Assembly: GCA_046263195.1 (NCBI GenBank)
Contig: JBHELG010000016.1
Coordinates: forward strand, 1 to 27,235
Source of the DNA: JBHELG01 sp046263195
GTDB lineage: Bacteria; Actinomycetota; Nitriliruptoria; Nitriliruptorales; JAHWKO01
DNA: 27,235 bases
Direction: 5' to 3'
Shown: one piece after another, positions 8,007-17,500 of the stretch
How the letters are laid out: each line of letters begins with the position of its first letter
How positions within the stretch are numbered: the stretch's first letter is position 1
The notes under the pieces: model-generated
The model's database searches: none
What the model was told of the DNA's origin: nothing
What the model saw: the letters and a program-made list of their open reading frames with translations, nothing else
Position numbers and translations under genes: made by a program

Positions 8007-10595
8007 GTGGGACGAGTCCACACTGACGGCAAGCAGTTCGCCACGGGCGATGGCCGCTTCAGGTTCCACGGCGTCACTTATGGAACCTTCCGGCCACGTC
8101 AGGACGGCGCCCGCTTCCCCGAGGCGGATCAGGTCAAACGGGACTTCTACGCCATGCGCGGGGCCGGATTCAGCGTCGTCCGCACGTACACCACGCCCCC
8201 CGAAGACGTCATCGAAGCCGCCGCAAATGCCGGGTTGCGCCTGCTCAGCGACGTCTTCTACCCCGACTGGCGCTATCTACTGGGGCGATCGAGACGCTCC
8301 AGCCGTCGCATCGCTCGACAAGCCCGGGCAGAGGTGCGCGCAGCCGCTCACCGCCTCGCCGGCTGTGAGACCATGCTCGCCCTCTCGCTCGGCAACGAGA
8401 TCCCCGCTGACGTCCTGCGCTGGTTCGGCACGAAATGGATCGCCGATGTGCTCGACGAGTTGAGCGACGAGGTCCGGGAAGTGGACCCGGCCATGCTCGT
8501 AACCTATGCGAACTATCCCACGGCCGAGTACCTACCCCTACCGAGCCTCGACTTCCTCACGTTCAACGTCTTCCTCGAACAGCAGCCCGATTTCCGGCGC
8601 TACCTCACACGACTCCACAACCTCGCCGGAGATCGTCCTCTCGTCCTGGGAGAGACCGGGCTGGATGCGGGCGGCGATCCCGGGAGCGAGCAGCGCCAGG
8701 CAGAGACGCTCGACTGGATCCTCGAGACCGCGCTCGAGCGTGGAGTCGCGGGCACCTGCCTCTTCTCCTGGACCGACGAATGGTGGGTCGGCAATGCGCC
8801 GGTCGAGGGCTGGCGCTTCGGGCTGACCCGAGCCGATCGTTCCCCTCGACCGGCTCTTCAGGTGGCCGAGAGGTGGAACCAGCGCACGGTCGCGGATCTC
8901 GCCGCGAAGTGGCCGAAGGTGAGCGCCGTAGTGTGCGCCTACAACGCCGCTGCCACCCTCGATGAATGCCTGCGCCACACGTGCGCGCTCGACTACCCGG
9001 ACCTGGAAATCATTGTCGTCGACGACGGTTCGACCGACGACACAGCTGCGATCGCCCGCCGCCATCCCCGGGTGAAGCTCGTCGAGATCGAGCACGCGGG
9101 TCTGTCGGTGGCACGCAACGAAGGCTTCAGGGCAGCCACTGGTGAGCTCGTCGCCTACCTCGACAGCGACGCGTACCCCAGCCTCGAATGGCCCTACTAT
9201 CTCGCGCTCGGACTCGACAGCCCCACCGTGGGCGGCGTGGGCGGACCCAACGTGCCCCCAGTCGAGGACCCGATCGGAGCACACGTCGTCGCGCGCTCAC
9301 CGGGCGGGCCGGTCCACGTGCTGCTCAGCGACGACCGGGCGGAACACATTCCAGGCTGCAACATGGCCTTCTGGAAGGAGCTCCTCGAGGAGGTCGGAGG
9401 ATTCGACCCCGTTTACACGGCGGCTGGAGACGATGTCGACCTCTGTTGGAAGGTCCTCGACCGCGGGTGGGACATAGCCTTCCATCCGGCCGCGCTCGTC
9501 TGGCACCACCGCCGCCCCGGTCTACGCGCCTACCTGCGCCAGCAGGCCGGTTACGGACGGGCTGAGGCGCTCGTCGAGGCCCGCCACCCTGATCGGTTCA
9601 CGACCCTCGGCAGCGCGCGCTGGCGGGGCCGCATCTACAACTCACTGCTCCCAGGGAGCCGCCGCCAACGGGTCTACCGCGGCCTCTACGGAACCGCCGC
9701 CTACCAGTCCGTCTACCACGCGGGCGGTCACCTCATCGACCTCGCCCACCAGGCAGGAGTGCCCGTTGCCGCCGCGCTCCTGCTCGCGGCGCCGTTCGGG
9801 CTCATCGCCGGCCCACTCGAACTGCCCGCCCTTGTCGGACTTCTCGGGCTTGTTCTGCTCGGCGCCATCGACGTGGCCCATGCCCGGCCACCGCGCGACC
9901 TCATTGCCGGGCGCTGGCGCTTCCGGCTCGCGGTGGCGCTCCACCACCTGCTCCAGCCTCTCGTACGGGCCTCAGGACGGCGCCGGCACGGCCTCCTCGC
10001 GCGGCGCGAACTTCCCCCACCCGAGCCGCTATCCGGACCTGTACGACAGGTCGCCTGGTCGGTCTGGCTGGTGCCCCACGACCGTCCCCGCGGGCAGGTC
10101 GCGGCGGCCCTCGTCACCCGCCTTCGGCGGCTCGGGCTCCATGTCGGTCTCGCCACAGGTTGGGAGGACTACGACGCCCGGTGGGTGGCCTCGACTCTGT
10201 TCTACGGAGAGCTCGTCACGAGCGCTCATCCGATCGGCTGTGTCCAGGTGCGAATCCGGCGCCGCCTGCGGCGGACGGCGTGCAGCCTCGTTCTACTCGG
10301 CAGCCTGGCATCGGCTGCCATCCACCCGCTCCTCGTCGCCGCTCTCACTCTCGCTGTCATGATCGAGGTCGGGCGGGGTTGGTGGCGGAGTGGCAGGTCG
10401 CTCGGGGAGACGCTGTTCCAAGCCATCTCACCGAACAACCCGCCACCCGTGGACAGAAGCCCGCCCCCCTCACCGGCGCGACCCCGGGCGACTGTCCCTC
10501 GGGCGGCTGGCCGTCATGGGCGCCCGATCAGGCCACAGCACGCCAAACCGCGTGTCCCAGAGGCCACCAAGCACGGAGCCGCCGGCCCAACCTGA
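8007..10595 (+). CDS. Fused clan GH-A glycoside hydrolase-like / GT2 glycosyltransferase membrane protein (862 aa)
   Basis: The frame opens at 7914, but the GTG at 8007 has a strong GGGAGG site nine bases upstream and the homology starts there. Residues 5-290 look like a TIM-barrel hydrolase of clan GH-A (GH2/GH5-like), with acid/base candidate Glu131 in SLGNEIP and nucleophile candidate Glu216 in VLGETGLD, so both catalytic acids appear present. Residues 305-550 are a GT2 domain: VSAVVCAYNAAATLDECL, VVDDGSTDD (about 337-345), the metal-binding DSD at 386-388, and GDDVDLCWK (474-482). Hydrophobic segments follow at about 586-619 and 756-786, then a basic, proline-rich tail. It is probably a membrane enzyme with a cytoplasmic transferase. 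The location of the hydrolase domain is unclear because no N-terminal signal is visible. It could trim or proofread glycan, or act only in binding; substrates are unknown. Confidence 0.8.
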   Translation: MGRVHTDGKQFATGDGRFRFHGVTYGTFRPRQDGARFPEADQVKRDFYAMRGAGFSVVRTYTTPPEDVIEAAANAGLRLLSDVFYPDWRYLLGRSRRSSRRIARQARAEVRAAAHRLAGCETMLALSLGNEIPADVLRWFGTKWIADVLDELSDEVREVDPAMLVTYANYPTAEYLPLPSLDFLTFNVFLEQQPDFRRYLTRLHNLAGDRPLVLGETGLDAGGDPGSEQRQAETLDWILETALERGVAGTCLFSWTDEWWVGNAPVEGWRFGLTRADRSPRPALQVAERWNQRTVADLAAKWPKVSAVVCAYNAAATLDECLRHTCALDYPDLEIIVVDDGSTDDTAAIARRHPRVKLVEIEHAGLSVARNEGFRAATGELVAYLDSDAYPSLEWPYYLALGLDSPTVGGVGGPNVPPVEDPIGAHVVARSPGGPVHVLLSDDRAEHIPGCNMAFWKELLEEVGGFDPVYTAAGDDVDLCWKVLDRGWDIAFHPAALVWHHRRPGLRAYLRQQAGYGRAEALVEARHPDRFTTLGSARWRGRIYNSLLPGSRRQRVYRGLYGTAAYQSVYHAGGHLIDLAHQAGVPVAAALLLAAPFGLIAGPLELPALVGLLGLVLLGAIDVAHARPPRDLIAGRWRFRLAVALHHLLQPLVRASGRRRHGLLARRELPPPEPLSGPVRQVAWSVWLVPHDRPRGQVAAALVTRLRRLGLHVGLATGWEDYDARWVASTLFYGELVTSAHPIGCVQVRIRRRLRRTACSLVLLGSLASAAIHPLLVAALTLAVMIEVGRGWWRSGRSLGETLFQAISPNNPPPVDRSPPPSPARPRATVPRAAGRHGRPIRPQHAKPRVPEATKHGAAGPT

Positions 10596-10651
10596 GCCAT
10601 CGAGCGGTTTTCCGCCGTCGCATTGCGTCGGCAGCGAGAGGAGAACGGTTC

Positions 10652-12079
10652 GTGCACCTTCGACTGCCCGACCATCTCGTCTGCCCCTTCACGAGGCAGC
10701 CGCTGCGGTTGGAGGTGATTCGGGGCGGGAGCGACCGGGTCGACTACGGGGTGCTGTGGAGCGAGATCGCGGAGTTCCCGATTCTCAGCGGCATTCCCGT
10801 CCTTCTCCCCGACCAGGACGAGGTGGTGGAGTTGCTCTGGGACGGCGACCTCAAAGGTGCGCTCTCCAGAGCGGTGCTCGGTCCCGCTCCGATGTCGGGC
10901 GCCCGCAAGCTGGCCTCACGTCTCGGGGAGGGGCGGCTGCTCGGTCCCATCGCGCAGACCGCGGACAACTGGCTGGCCCAGCGCGATCACAGCCGTGCCG
11001 TCTCAACCATCCTCCGCTCGGGGACGGACCCGGTCACGCGCCTCATCGCGGCGGGCTTCCATGCCCAGCGCACCGAGCTCGGAGCCGTCGGCTACCGCGA
11101 GGCTTGCAACTATTTCAGATACCGCTACGGAGCTCCTCGCTATCTCGTGGGGCTGTCCTACATCGAGTGGCTGCCCATCGACGCGGGCACGGTGCTCGAC
11201 CTGGGCTGTGGCGCTGGACACCTCGCGTGGCAGCTGACGCTGCGGTCGCCAGCCTCCCGTGTCATCGGACTCGACCGCGAATTCTTCCTCCTCCTCGTGG
11301 GTAAACGCTATGTCGCACCCCAGGCCGAGTTCGTGTGCGGGGACGCGGCGCAGCTACCACTTCGGGACGGCCACCTGGACGCCGTCTTCTCCTCGGACGT
11401 CTTCTCCGTCCTGCCGGACAAGTGGCGCGTACTCCGGGAGATCGAGCGGGTCCTGACCACAGACGGCTGGATGGCGCTCACCTCGCTGACGAACGCCGAC
11501 TGTGACCACGAGTTCGCCGGACTGCCCCTGTCACCCGGCGGCTGGAGGCTGCTCGTCGAGCACCTCGACCATCGGCTGCTACCTGACCGGGTCGTCCTGG
11601 AATCCTATTGGGAGCGGAGGGGCGTTCCGGCGGGAAGGATCTGGGAGGACGGCGAGCTTTCGGGGGAGCCGCTGCTCTCGCTCGTGGCGACGAAGGGGTC
11701 GGGTGGTTTCCGAGACGGCCCTGAATTCTCGGGCTGGCCTCACGCTCGGGGCGCCCTGGGCGTCAATCCTCTCTACAGGGTCGCGAGCGTGATGAACGGC
11801 GCCATCGCCTACGAGCGCTTCTTCCCGTCGCGGTATCACGAGCGCGACAACCGCTTCGCCTTCGACTACCTGCCCCAGCGCTTCACGCTGTCTCGCTCGG
11901 CCATCAAGCGTGCCGAGCAGGGGGACATCGACGATTCGATGGAGGCCCTTATCGCTAGCTGTGCCGTGATCGGCTATCCGCCACGACTGCTGCAAGACCC
12001 TTGGCTTGCCGGTTCATACCACCGGCCGGAAGCCAAAGAATCGCCCACGAGGCAGCGAACAACATCGGAGTCATCGTGA
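10652..12079 (+). CDS. SAM-dependent methyltransferase with Trm112-like N-terminus (475 aa)
   Basis: The GTG at 10652 is chosen because GAGAGGAGA lies just upstream and the first residues already match the family; the open frame extends further up without similarity. Residues 9-53 (LVCPFTRQPLRLEV, then FPILSGIPVLLP) resemble a Trm112-like domain, with only one of the usual zinc-binding cysteines obvious. A class I methyltransferase domain follows: motif I VLDLGCGAGHLAW (181-193), acidic residue Asp208 in VIGLDRE, and FVCGDAAQLPLRDGHLDAVF (227-246), as in the Methyltransf_11 family. A C-terminal extension of about 150 residues is not recognised. It may O-methylate a sugar of the glycan, which is inference. 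The stop overlaps a small downstream frame as GTGA. Confidence 0.85.
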   Translation: MHLRLPDHLVCPFTRQPLRLEVIRGGSDRVDYGVLWSEIAEFPILSGIPVLLPDQDEVVELLWDGDLKGALSRAVLGPAPMSGARKLASRLGEGRLLGPIAQTADNWLAQRDHSRAVSTILRSGTDPVTRLIAAGFHAQRTELGAVGYREACNYFRYRYGAPRYLVGLSYIEWLPIDAGTVLDLGCGAGHLAWQLTLRSPASRVIGLDREFFLLLVGKRYVAPQAEFVCGDAAQLPLRDGHLDAVFSSDVFSVLPDKWRVLREIERVLTTDGWMALTSLTNADCDHEFAGLPLSPGGWRLLVEHLDHRLLPDRVVLESYWERRGVPAGRIWEDGELSGEPLLSLVATKGSGGFRDGPEFSGWPHARGALGVNPLYRVASVMNGAIAYERFFPSRYHERDNRFAFDYLPQRFTLSRSAIKRAEQGDIDDSMEALIASCAVIGYPPRLLQDPWLAGSYHRPEAKESPTRQRTTSESS

Positions 12080-12246
12080 GTGATTGCACGAGGCGAATGG
12101 GCAGGCACCCCCTCCCCTGCGAGCGATTCGAGTCCTGCTGTGCTCACGGCAGACGGCCGATGAAAAAGTACGTCTGCAACGTGGCTGCGGCAGCGGTTGG
12201 GACTCAGGATGATGCCCAGGACGAACTGCATCGGTACGCCATATGA
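12076..12246 (+). CDS. Possible small hypothetical protein (56 aa), translationally coupled
   Basis: This short frame fills the gap between the methyltransferase and the GT2 gene. Its GTG start overlaps the upstream TGA by four bases (GTGA), and its TGA overlaps the downstream ATG by four bases (ATGA), the same coupling used elsewhere in this cluster. The product has five cysteines (residues 4, 16, 22, 23 and 34) and no clear membrane helix. The MKKYVCNV stretch recalls the start of rubredoxins, but nothing after it fits. It is not a family I recognise. Without coding the gap would be an ordinary 163-bp spacer, so chance remains a real alternative. Confidence 0.35.
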   Translation: MSDCTRRMGRHPLPCERFESCCAHGRRPMKKYVCNVAAAAVGTQDDAQDELHRYAI

Positions 12247-13217
12247 AGCCAGCTGTGAGCATCGGCGTCCCCGTCTACAACGGACAGCCCTACCTTCCGG
12301 AGACGCTCGATTCGTTGCTGTCCCAGACCTTCGAGGACTTCGAGCTCATCATCGTTGACAACGGCTCAAACGACGGCACCGAAGAGATCTGTCGCCTCTA
12401 CGCAGCTCGGGATCAACGCATCCGTTACCTGCGCAGCGATACGAACTGGGGCGCTTCATGGAGCCATAACGTCGTCTTCCAGCTAGCGCGGGGACGTTAC
12501 TTCAAGTGGGCGGCGGCCGACGATCTCTGCGCGCCTACGTTCGTGACGAGCTGCCTGGACGTGCTCGAAGCAGAACCAGCCGTGGTGTTGGTCCTTCCTG
12601 GCGTCATCGAGATCGACGAGCAGGGCCAGGAGATCGGCCGCTGGGAGCACGGCTTGCGGGTCGATCACCCGAGCCCCCACGTACGCTTCCACGAATTCGC
12701 CTGCGTCTGGAACGACTGCCTGCACTTTTTCGGCCTCATCCGTGCCTCCGTCCTGCGCCGAACCGGTCTGGTGGGCTCCTTCATCGAATCAGACAACGTG
12801 ACCCTGTCCGAACTCGCCCTCAACGGTCCCTTCCGGGACCTGGAAGAACCGCTGTTCCTGCACCGCAATCACCCGGACCAGTCGATACGCGCGATGGAGA
12901 GCCGCTACGAGCGGGCCGCCTGGTTCGACCCGCGCATGTACAAGCGCTTCCTCTTCCCCGAGTGGCGACTGGGGAGGGAGCACCTGCGCGCGGTAGGAAG
13001 GGCTCCCCTGTCCCACGCGGAGCGCCTGCGCTGCTACGGACAGATCTTTCCCTGGCTGTGGTGGCGGAAGGGGTCTCTCGTCGAAGACCTTCGTTGGGCA
13101 CGCCACACCGCCGAGCCCATTCGGCCGGGTCGCTTCTCAGCCGCCGTCGAGATGGGTGGGAGCGGTCTTGGCTTGTCCAAGACCGCGGGTGGGACAAGAT
13201 TCGAGGACGCATCGTGA
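12243..13217 (+). CDS. GT2 family glycosyltransferase (324 aa)
   Basis: A typical soluble GT-A enzyme. It opens with VSIGVPVYNGQPYLPETLDS, then IIVDNGSNDGT (residues 36-46) for nucleotide binding. RGRYFKWAAADDLC (84-97) carries the Asp-Asp metal-binding pair at 93-94. The C-terminal region has an ESDNVTLSEL segment where the family's ED-type catalytic base would lie. It should add one sugar from a nucleotide donor to a lipid-linked intermediate at the cytoplasmic face; sugar and linkage cannot be read. The ATG overlaps the stop of the small upstream frame, and its stop (TGA at 13215-13217) overlaps the next GTG, so it is part of a coupled operon. Confidence 0.9.
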   Translation: MKPAVSIGVPVYNGQPYLPETLDSLLSQTFEDFELIIVDNGSNDGTEEICRLYAARDQRIRYLRSDTNWGASWSHNVVFQLARGRYFKWAAADDLCAPTFVTSCLDVLEAEPAVVLVLPGVIEIDEQGQEIGRWEHGLRVDHPSPHVRFHEFACVWNDCLHFFGLIRASVLRRTGLVGSFIESDNVTLSELALNGPFRDLEEPLFLHRNHPDQSIRAMESRYERAAWFDPRMYKRFLFPEWRLGREHLRAVGRAPLSHAERLRCYGQIFPWLWWRKGSLVEDLRWARHTAEPIRPGRFSAAVEMGGSGLGLSKTAGGTRFEDAS

Positions 13218-14548
13218 GGATCGCGTTCGTCTCGCAGCCCTGGGACTACGGCTTTCCCCCCACAGAGTCGGTTGCGGTCGTGATCTGGGAGCTGGCCCGC
13301 AGGCTCGCTGCGGCTCCCCATGAGCATGACGTCGTCGTCTACGCGCGGACCGATCCTGAAGACGAGAGGGACGAGGTTCACGAAGGAGTGACCTACCGCT
13401 ACCTGCCGATGCGCTTCCAACGGACGGTCAACCGCATTGAGGAGCTGGAGGAACGTCGTCCTGGTCTCCGGCTCTTCGCCACACCGTGGTACCACGCCGA
13501 CTATGCCTTACAGGTCGCGCGGGATCTGCGTACGCACGGCTGCGACCTCGTGGTCGTGAACAACTTTTCCCAACTCCTCCCCATCATTCGTCGCTGGAAT
13601 CCCGCCTCCCAGGTCTTTCTCTACATGCATTGCGATTGGCTGAGTCTGCTCGGTCCACGACGGCTTTCCCGCCGTCTCAGGCACGCCGACCTCGTCCTGG
13701 GCGTCAGCGAATCGGTGACGAACGGCACGCGCGCCTCATTGCCTGACTACGCGGATCGCTGCGTCACCCTCCACTGCGGCGTCGACACGCGGGTCTTCTC
13801 GCCGCGCAGTGGAAGGCGTGACAGCACCAGGAGGCTCCTGTCCATCGGGCGCATCTCCCCCGAGAAGGGCGTGCACGTCCTGCTCGAGGCCTTCGCGAAG
13901 ATCCTCGAGCGGGTCCCCGAAGCCGAGCTCGACCTCGTGGGACAGGAGGCGGTGGTGGCGGAAGGAATGCTGGTTGCCCTGAGCCCCGACCCACGCGTGC
14001 AAGGCCTCCGCCGCTTCTACGGACGCAGCTACCTGGAGAGCGTGACGGACCAGCTCGACCCTTCCGTGCTGTCCCGAGTGAGGTTCTCGGGGTGGTTGCC
14101 CCACGAGCAGGTGGCCGACCATTGTCGCGATGCGGACGTCTACGTCAGCGCTTCCCTGTGTGAGTCCTTCGGCCTCGGAGCCGTGGAGGCCATGGCCTGC
14201 GTCCTGCCCGTCGTGGCGACGAGGGTGGGGGGCGCGATGGAAACGGTCAAGGAGGGTTCGACCGGCCTCCTGGTCGAGCCGGACGACCCTTCCGCCCTGG
14301 CCGAGGCGGTCTTGCGCCTCCTCGAGGACGATGGGCTGCGACGTGCCATGGGAGCGGCGGGCAGGCGACGCGCCCTTGAGGTGTTCTCTTGGGAGCGAGC
14401 GGCGGAGCATCTCTCGGCGCTCTACAGCCGGGGTCGCGACCAGCCGCCCCCGCAACGTCCGCGCCGCCTCCGAGGATCCCGTGAGGCCGTTGGCTCGTTG
14501 AGGGAGACATCGGGGAAGTCCCCGGCAGCACATCCAGGGACGGGCTGA
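13214..14548 (+). CDS. GT4 family glycosyltransferase (444 aa)
   Basis: The GTG at 13214 overlaps the upstream stop and begins exactly at the expected Rossmann strand RIAFVSQPWDYGFPPTESVA. The upstream extension of the frame only shadows the GT2 gene. The C-terminal half has LLSIGRISPEKGVHVLLEAF (208-227), with Arg213 and Lys218 in donor-phosphate positions, and the E-x7-E motif in CESFGLGAVEAMA (Glu317, Glu325). These mark a retaining GT4 transferase. An insertion around residues 245-285 is larger than in many relatives. The last 40 residues are Pro/Arg-rich and probably disordered. The ABC exporter gene follows after seven bases. Confidence 0.92.
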   Translation: MRIAFVSQPWDYGFPPTESVAVVIWELARRLAAAPHEHDVVVYARTDPEDERDEVHEGVTYRYLPMRFQRTVNRIEELEERRPGLRLFATPWYHADYALQVARDLRTHGCDLVVVNNFSQLLPIIRRWNPASQVFLYMHCDWLSLLGPRRLSRRLRHADLVLGVSESVTNGTRASLPDYADRCVTLHCGVDTRVFSPRSGRRDSTRRLLSIGRISPEKGVHVLLEAFAKILERVPEAELDLVGQEAVVAEGMLVALSPDPRVQGLRRFYGRSYLESVTDQLDPSVLSRVRFSGWLPHEQVADHCRDADVYVSASLCESFGLGAVEAMACVLPVVATRVGGAMETVKEGSTGLLVEPDDPSALAEAVLRLLEDDGLRRAMGAAGRRRALEVFSWERAAEHLSALYSRGRDQPPPQRPRRLRGSREAVGSLRETSGKSPAAHPGTG

Positions 14549-14555
14549 CGAAAGC

Positions 14556-17500
14556 GTGGAGGAGAAGCGCACCGCGGATCGCGTGCTCCTGCGCCGAGTG
14601 ATGGCGCAGGCGCGCCCGCAATGGCCGTTCATCTTGGCCGTGATGCTGGTCGACCTGCTCGGCACGCCGCTCGCCCTGCTGCAGCCCGTTCCGCTCGCGA
14701 TTGCGGTCGACAGCATCCTCGGTGAGGAGCCCTTGCCGCGGCCGCTCCAAGTGGTCCTCGGGAGCGCCAGCGCGTCGAAGTTCGCGGCGCTCGCGGCCGT
14801 GACCGCGTTCCTGCTGCTCGTCGTCCTGCTCAACCAGCTCCAGGACGCTGCCTCCGAGTTTCTCAAGACGCGGACCGGAGAGAACCTGACCCTCGACTTC
14901 CAGACGCGCCTGTTCCGCCATGCCCAGCGCCTATCACTCGCCTATCACGACGCGCGGGGGACGACGGACTCGATCTACCGCACCCAGTACGACGCCTATT
15001 CCGTCTGGCACCTCACCATCGGGGGGCTGCTGCCGTTCATCACCAACGGGTTCACGCTTGTCGCGATGATCTACGTCTCGGCGAGGATCGACTGGCAGCT
15101 GGCGCTTGTCGCCTTGATCGTCGCTCCGGCGTTGCTGGCCCTCGCGCACTGGTACCGGGCCCGCGCCCGCAACTGGTACCACGAGTCGAAGGAGTACGAG
15201 AGCGACGCCCTTGAGGTGGTTCAGGAGGTCCTCACCGCATTGAGGGTGGTCAAGGCCTTCGGCCGCGAGGATGCCGAGGAACAGCGCTTCCGGCGACGCG
15301 CCGGTCAGAGCATGCGCACCCGTATACGCCTCGCCGTCGCCGAGTCCGCGTTCGGCTCCGTCATCAGCCTCACCACGGCTGTCGGCACGGCGCTGGTCTT
15401 GTTCGTGGGTGTACGCAACGTCGAGGCGGGCGTCCTGACCCTGGGCAGCCTTCTGCTCATCCTCTCCTACCTCATCCAGCTCTACAGCCCCCTCGAGCAG
15501 CTCAGCTGGGAGATCGGAGACCTGCAGTCCTCGCTGGCGAGCGCCGAACGCGCCTTCGAGCTGCTCGACCAGGAGCCAGACGTCCCCGAGCACCCCGACG
15601 CGCGCACCTTGGAGCGGGCGAACGGCAGGTTGGAGTTCCGGGAGGTGACGTTCTCCTACGACGGGGAGCACGAGGTACTTCGCAACATCTCTTTCCTGCT
15701 GGAGCCGGGCACCAAGCTCGGAATCGCTGGTCGAACCGGGGCGGGCAAGACCACCCTCGTCAACCTGGCAGCCCGCTTCTACGACCCTGTGTCTGGCGCC
15801 ATCCTGCTCGACGACGTCGACCTGCGCGACTACCGCCTGGCCGACCTGCGCAACCAGTTCGGCATCGTGCTCCAAGAACCCGTCCTGTTTTCGGCCACGA
15901 TTGCGGAGAACATCGGGTACGCCCGCCCCGAGGCCTCCTCCGAGGAGATCGCCGCGGCTGCCAGGGCGGCCAACGCTCACGACTTCATCGTCGCCCTACC
16001 CGAGGGCTACGACACGGAGGTCGGCGAGCGAGGGATGCGGCTGTCCGGAGGCGAACGCCAGCGCATCTCGCTCGCCCGGGCCTTTCTCAAGGATGCCCCG
16101 ATTCTCATCCTCGACGAGCCCACGAGTGCAGTCGACCTGCGCACCGAGGCGCTCATAATGGAGGCCATGGAGCGGCTCATGAGTGGCCGCACCGTGCTCA
16201 TGATCGCGCACCGGCTCAGCACGCTGGAGAACTGCGACGCACGGATCGTGCTCGAAGAGGGACAGATCACCTCCGCCACAGGAGCGATCCGAAGCACACT
16301 CGGCTCGCCCGCCCCCGCCTCCGATGGTTCCGAGGAGTCAGCGCCGGCGGGCGATGACCGCGTCACATCCGTAGACGCTGCCCCTCCCCTTCACGCCCCG
16401 GGTGGGAGTGCGGAGGAGTTCTCCTGGAGTGGCAGCGGGCTCGGCTCGACCGAGACCGTCACAAGTGGCGGCGCGGACCCGGACCGAGGCGGGAGGGGTA
16501 CGCAACCCGTGGGAACAGCGGTCAACGGGCGCGAGAGCGCCCTCATCGCGGCGCTGTCCGACCACGCTGCCCGCCTCCCCTCGTTTGCCGCCTCGACGGC
16601 TCCACACGACCCGCTCGACGTTGCAGCCCCCGCCATCTTCGAGGAGCACCCGGCGTTTCAGGCGTGGCTGCGCCTCGGTGGCGGTGGTGAGGCTCCCAGC
16701 CTGATCGAGCCGCTCTGGGACGGCACGAGCGGCCACTCGTCGGGCTTCCGGCTTCACGGGCTGGGTGTGGCCGGGGCGCCGATCATCGCGAAGGTCACCG
16801 CCGGAGAGCAGCTGCGCGTCGAACGGCTCATATACGAGGAGGTTCTGCCTCGGCTGGCGGTCCCCGCGGCCCAGTACCTGGGTGTCACTCCCGGTGACGA
16901 CGGCGAGCGCTGGCTTTTCCTGGCCGCCCCGACCGGGGACGCATTCGATGCCAGTTCCCCTGTCCACCGTGTCATCGCCATGGACTGGTTCGCACTGCTG
17001 CATACCCGCAGCTCCCAGCTGGACCTGCGGGGGCTGCTTCCCGATCGCGTTCCGGCCTACTACCTGAACCAGTTGCGCCTCACCCGGCAGCGGCTCCGCG
17101 GCGCCTTCGAAGCCCCGGACCTGCCGCTCAGGGAGCGGGTGGTCCTACGGGCCGTCAGCGATCGTTACGACATGCTGGAGTGGAACTGGGAACACCTTGC
17201 GCGCTGCACGGAAGGTGTCCCCTTCTCACTCGTGCACGGGAGGGTGGGAGCGGCTACGGCTTCCGTGCGTCCGGGTGACCCGAGCCTTCCTTTCCTCCTA
17301 CTCGACTGGGAGATGGCGGGCTGGGGTCCCCCGGTCGCTGACCTGCAGCCCCTGGCGCTGGGCCGCTACTCAGACCGTGTGCGTGCCGCTTGGACGGGTG
17401 TGAGCCGTAGGAAGCTGTCCGCGGCCGCGCTCGCCGGGAGCGTCTTTCGGCTGCTGGACCTCCTGGAGTTTCAGACACGACAGCCCGACTGGCTCCGGGC

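Noticed and set aside
7790..8026. Small + open frame with cysteines in the intergenic region
   Set aside because: No ribosome site, overlaps the better supported GTG at 8007 in another frame, and the DNA looks regulatory.
10160..10651. Upstream extension of the methyltransferase frame
   Set aside because: It runs out of frame through the end of the GH/GT2 gene; GAGAGGAGA and the Trm112-like start support the GTG at 10652.
12160..12246. Rubredoxin-like start MKKYVCNV
   Set aside because: Only the first eight residues fit. The second cysteine of the CxxC pair, the later CxxC pair and the aromatic core are absent, and the other frames do not restore them.
13736..14866. Minus-strand open frame opposite GT4 and the exporter start
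   Set aside because: It crosses two well-supported + genes and shows no domain; typical antisense openness in GC-rich DNA.
14934..15980. Minus-strand open frame opposite the ABC exporter
   Set aside because: Asp/Glu/Gln-rich shadow of the exporter coding strand with no recognisable motif.
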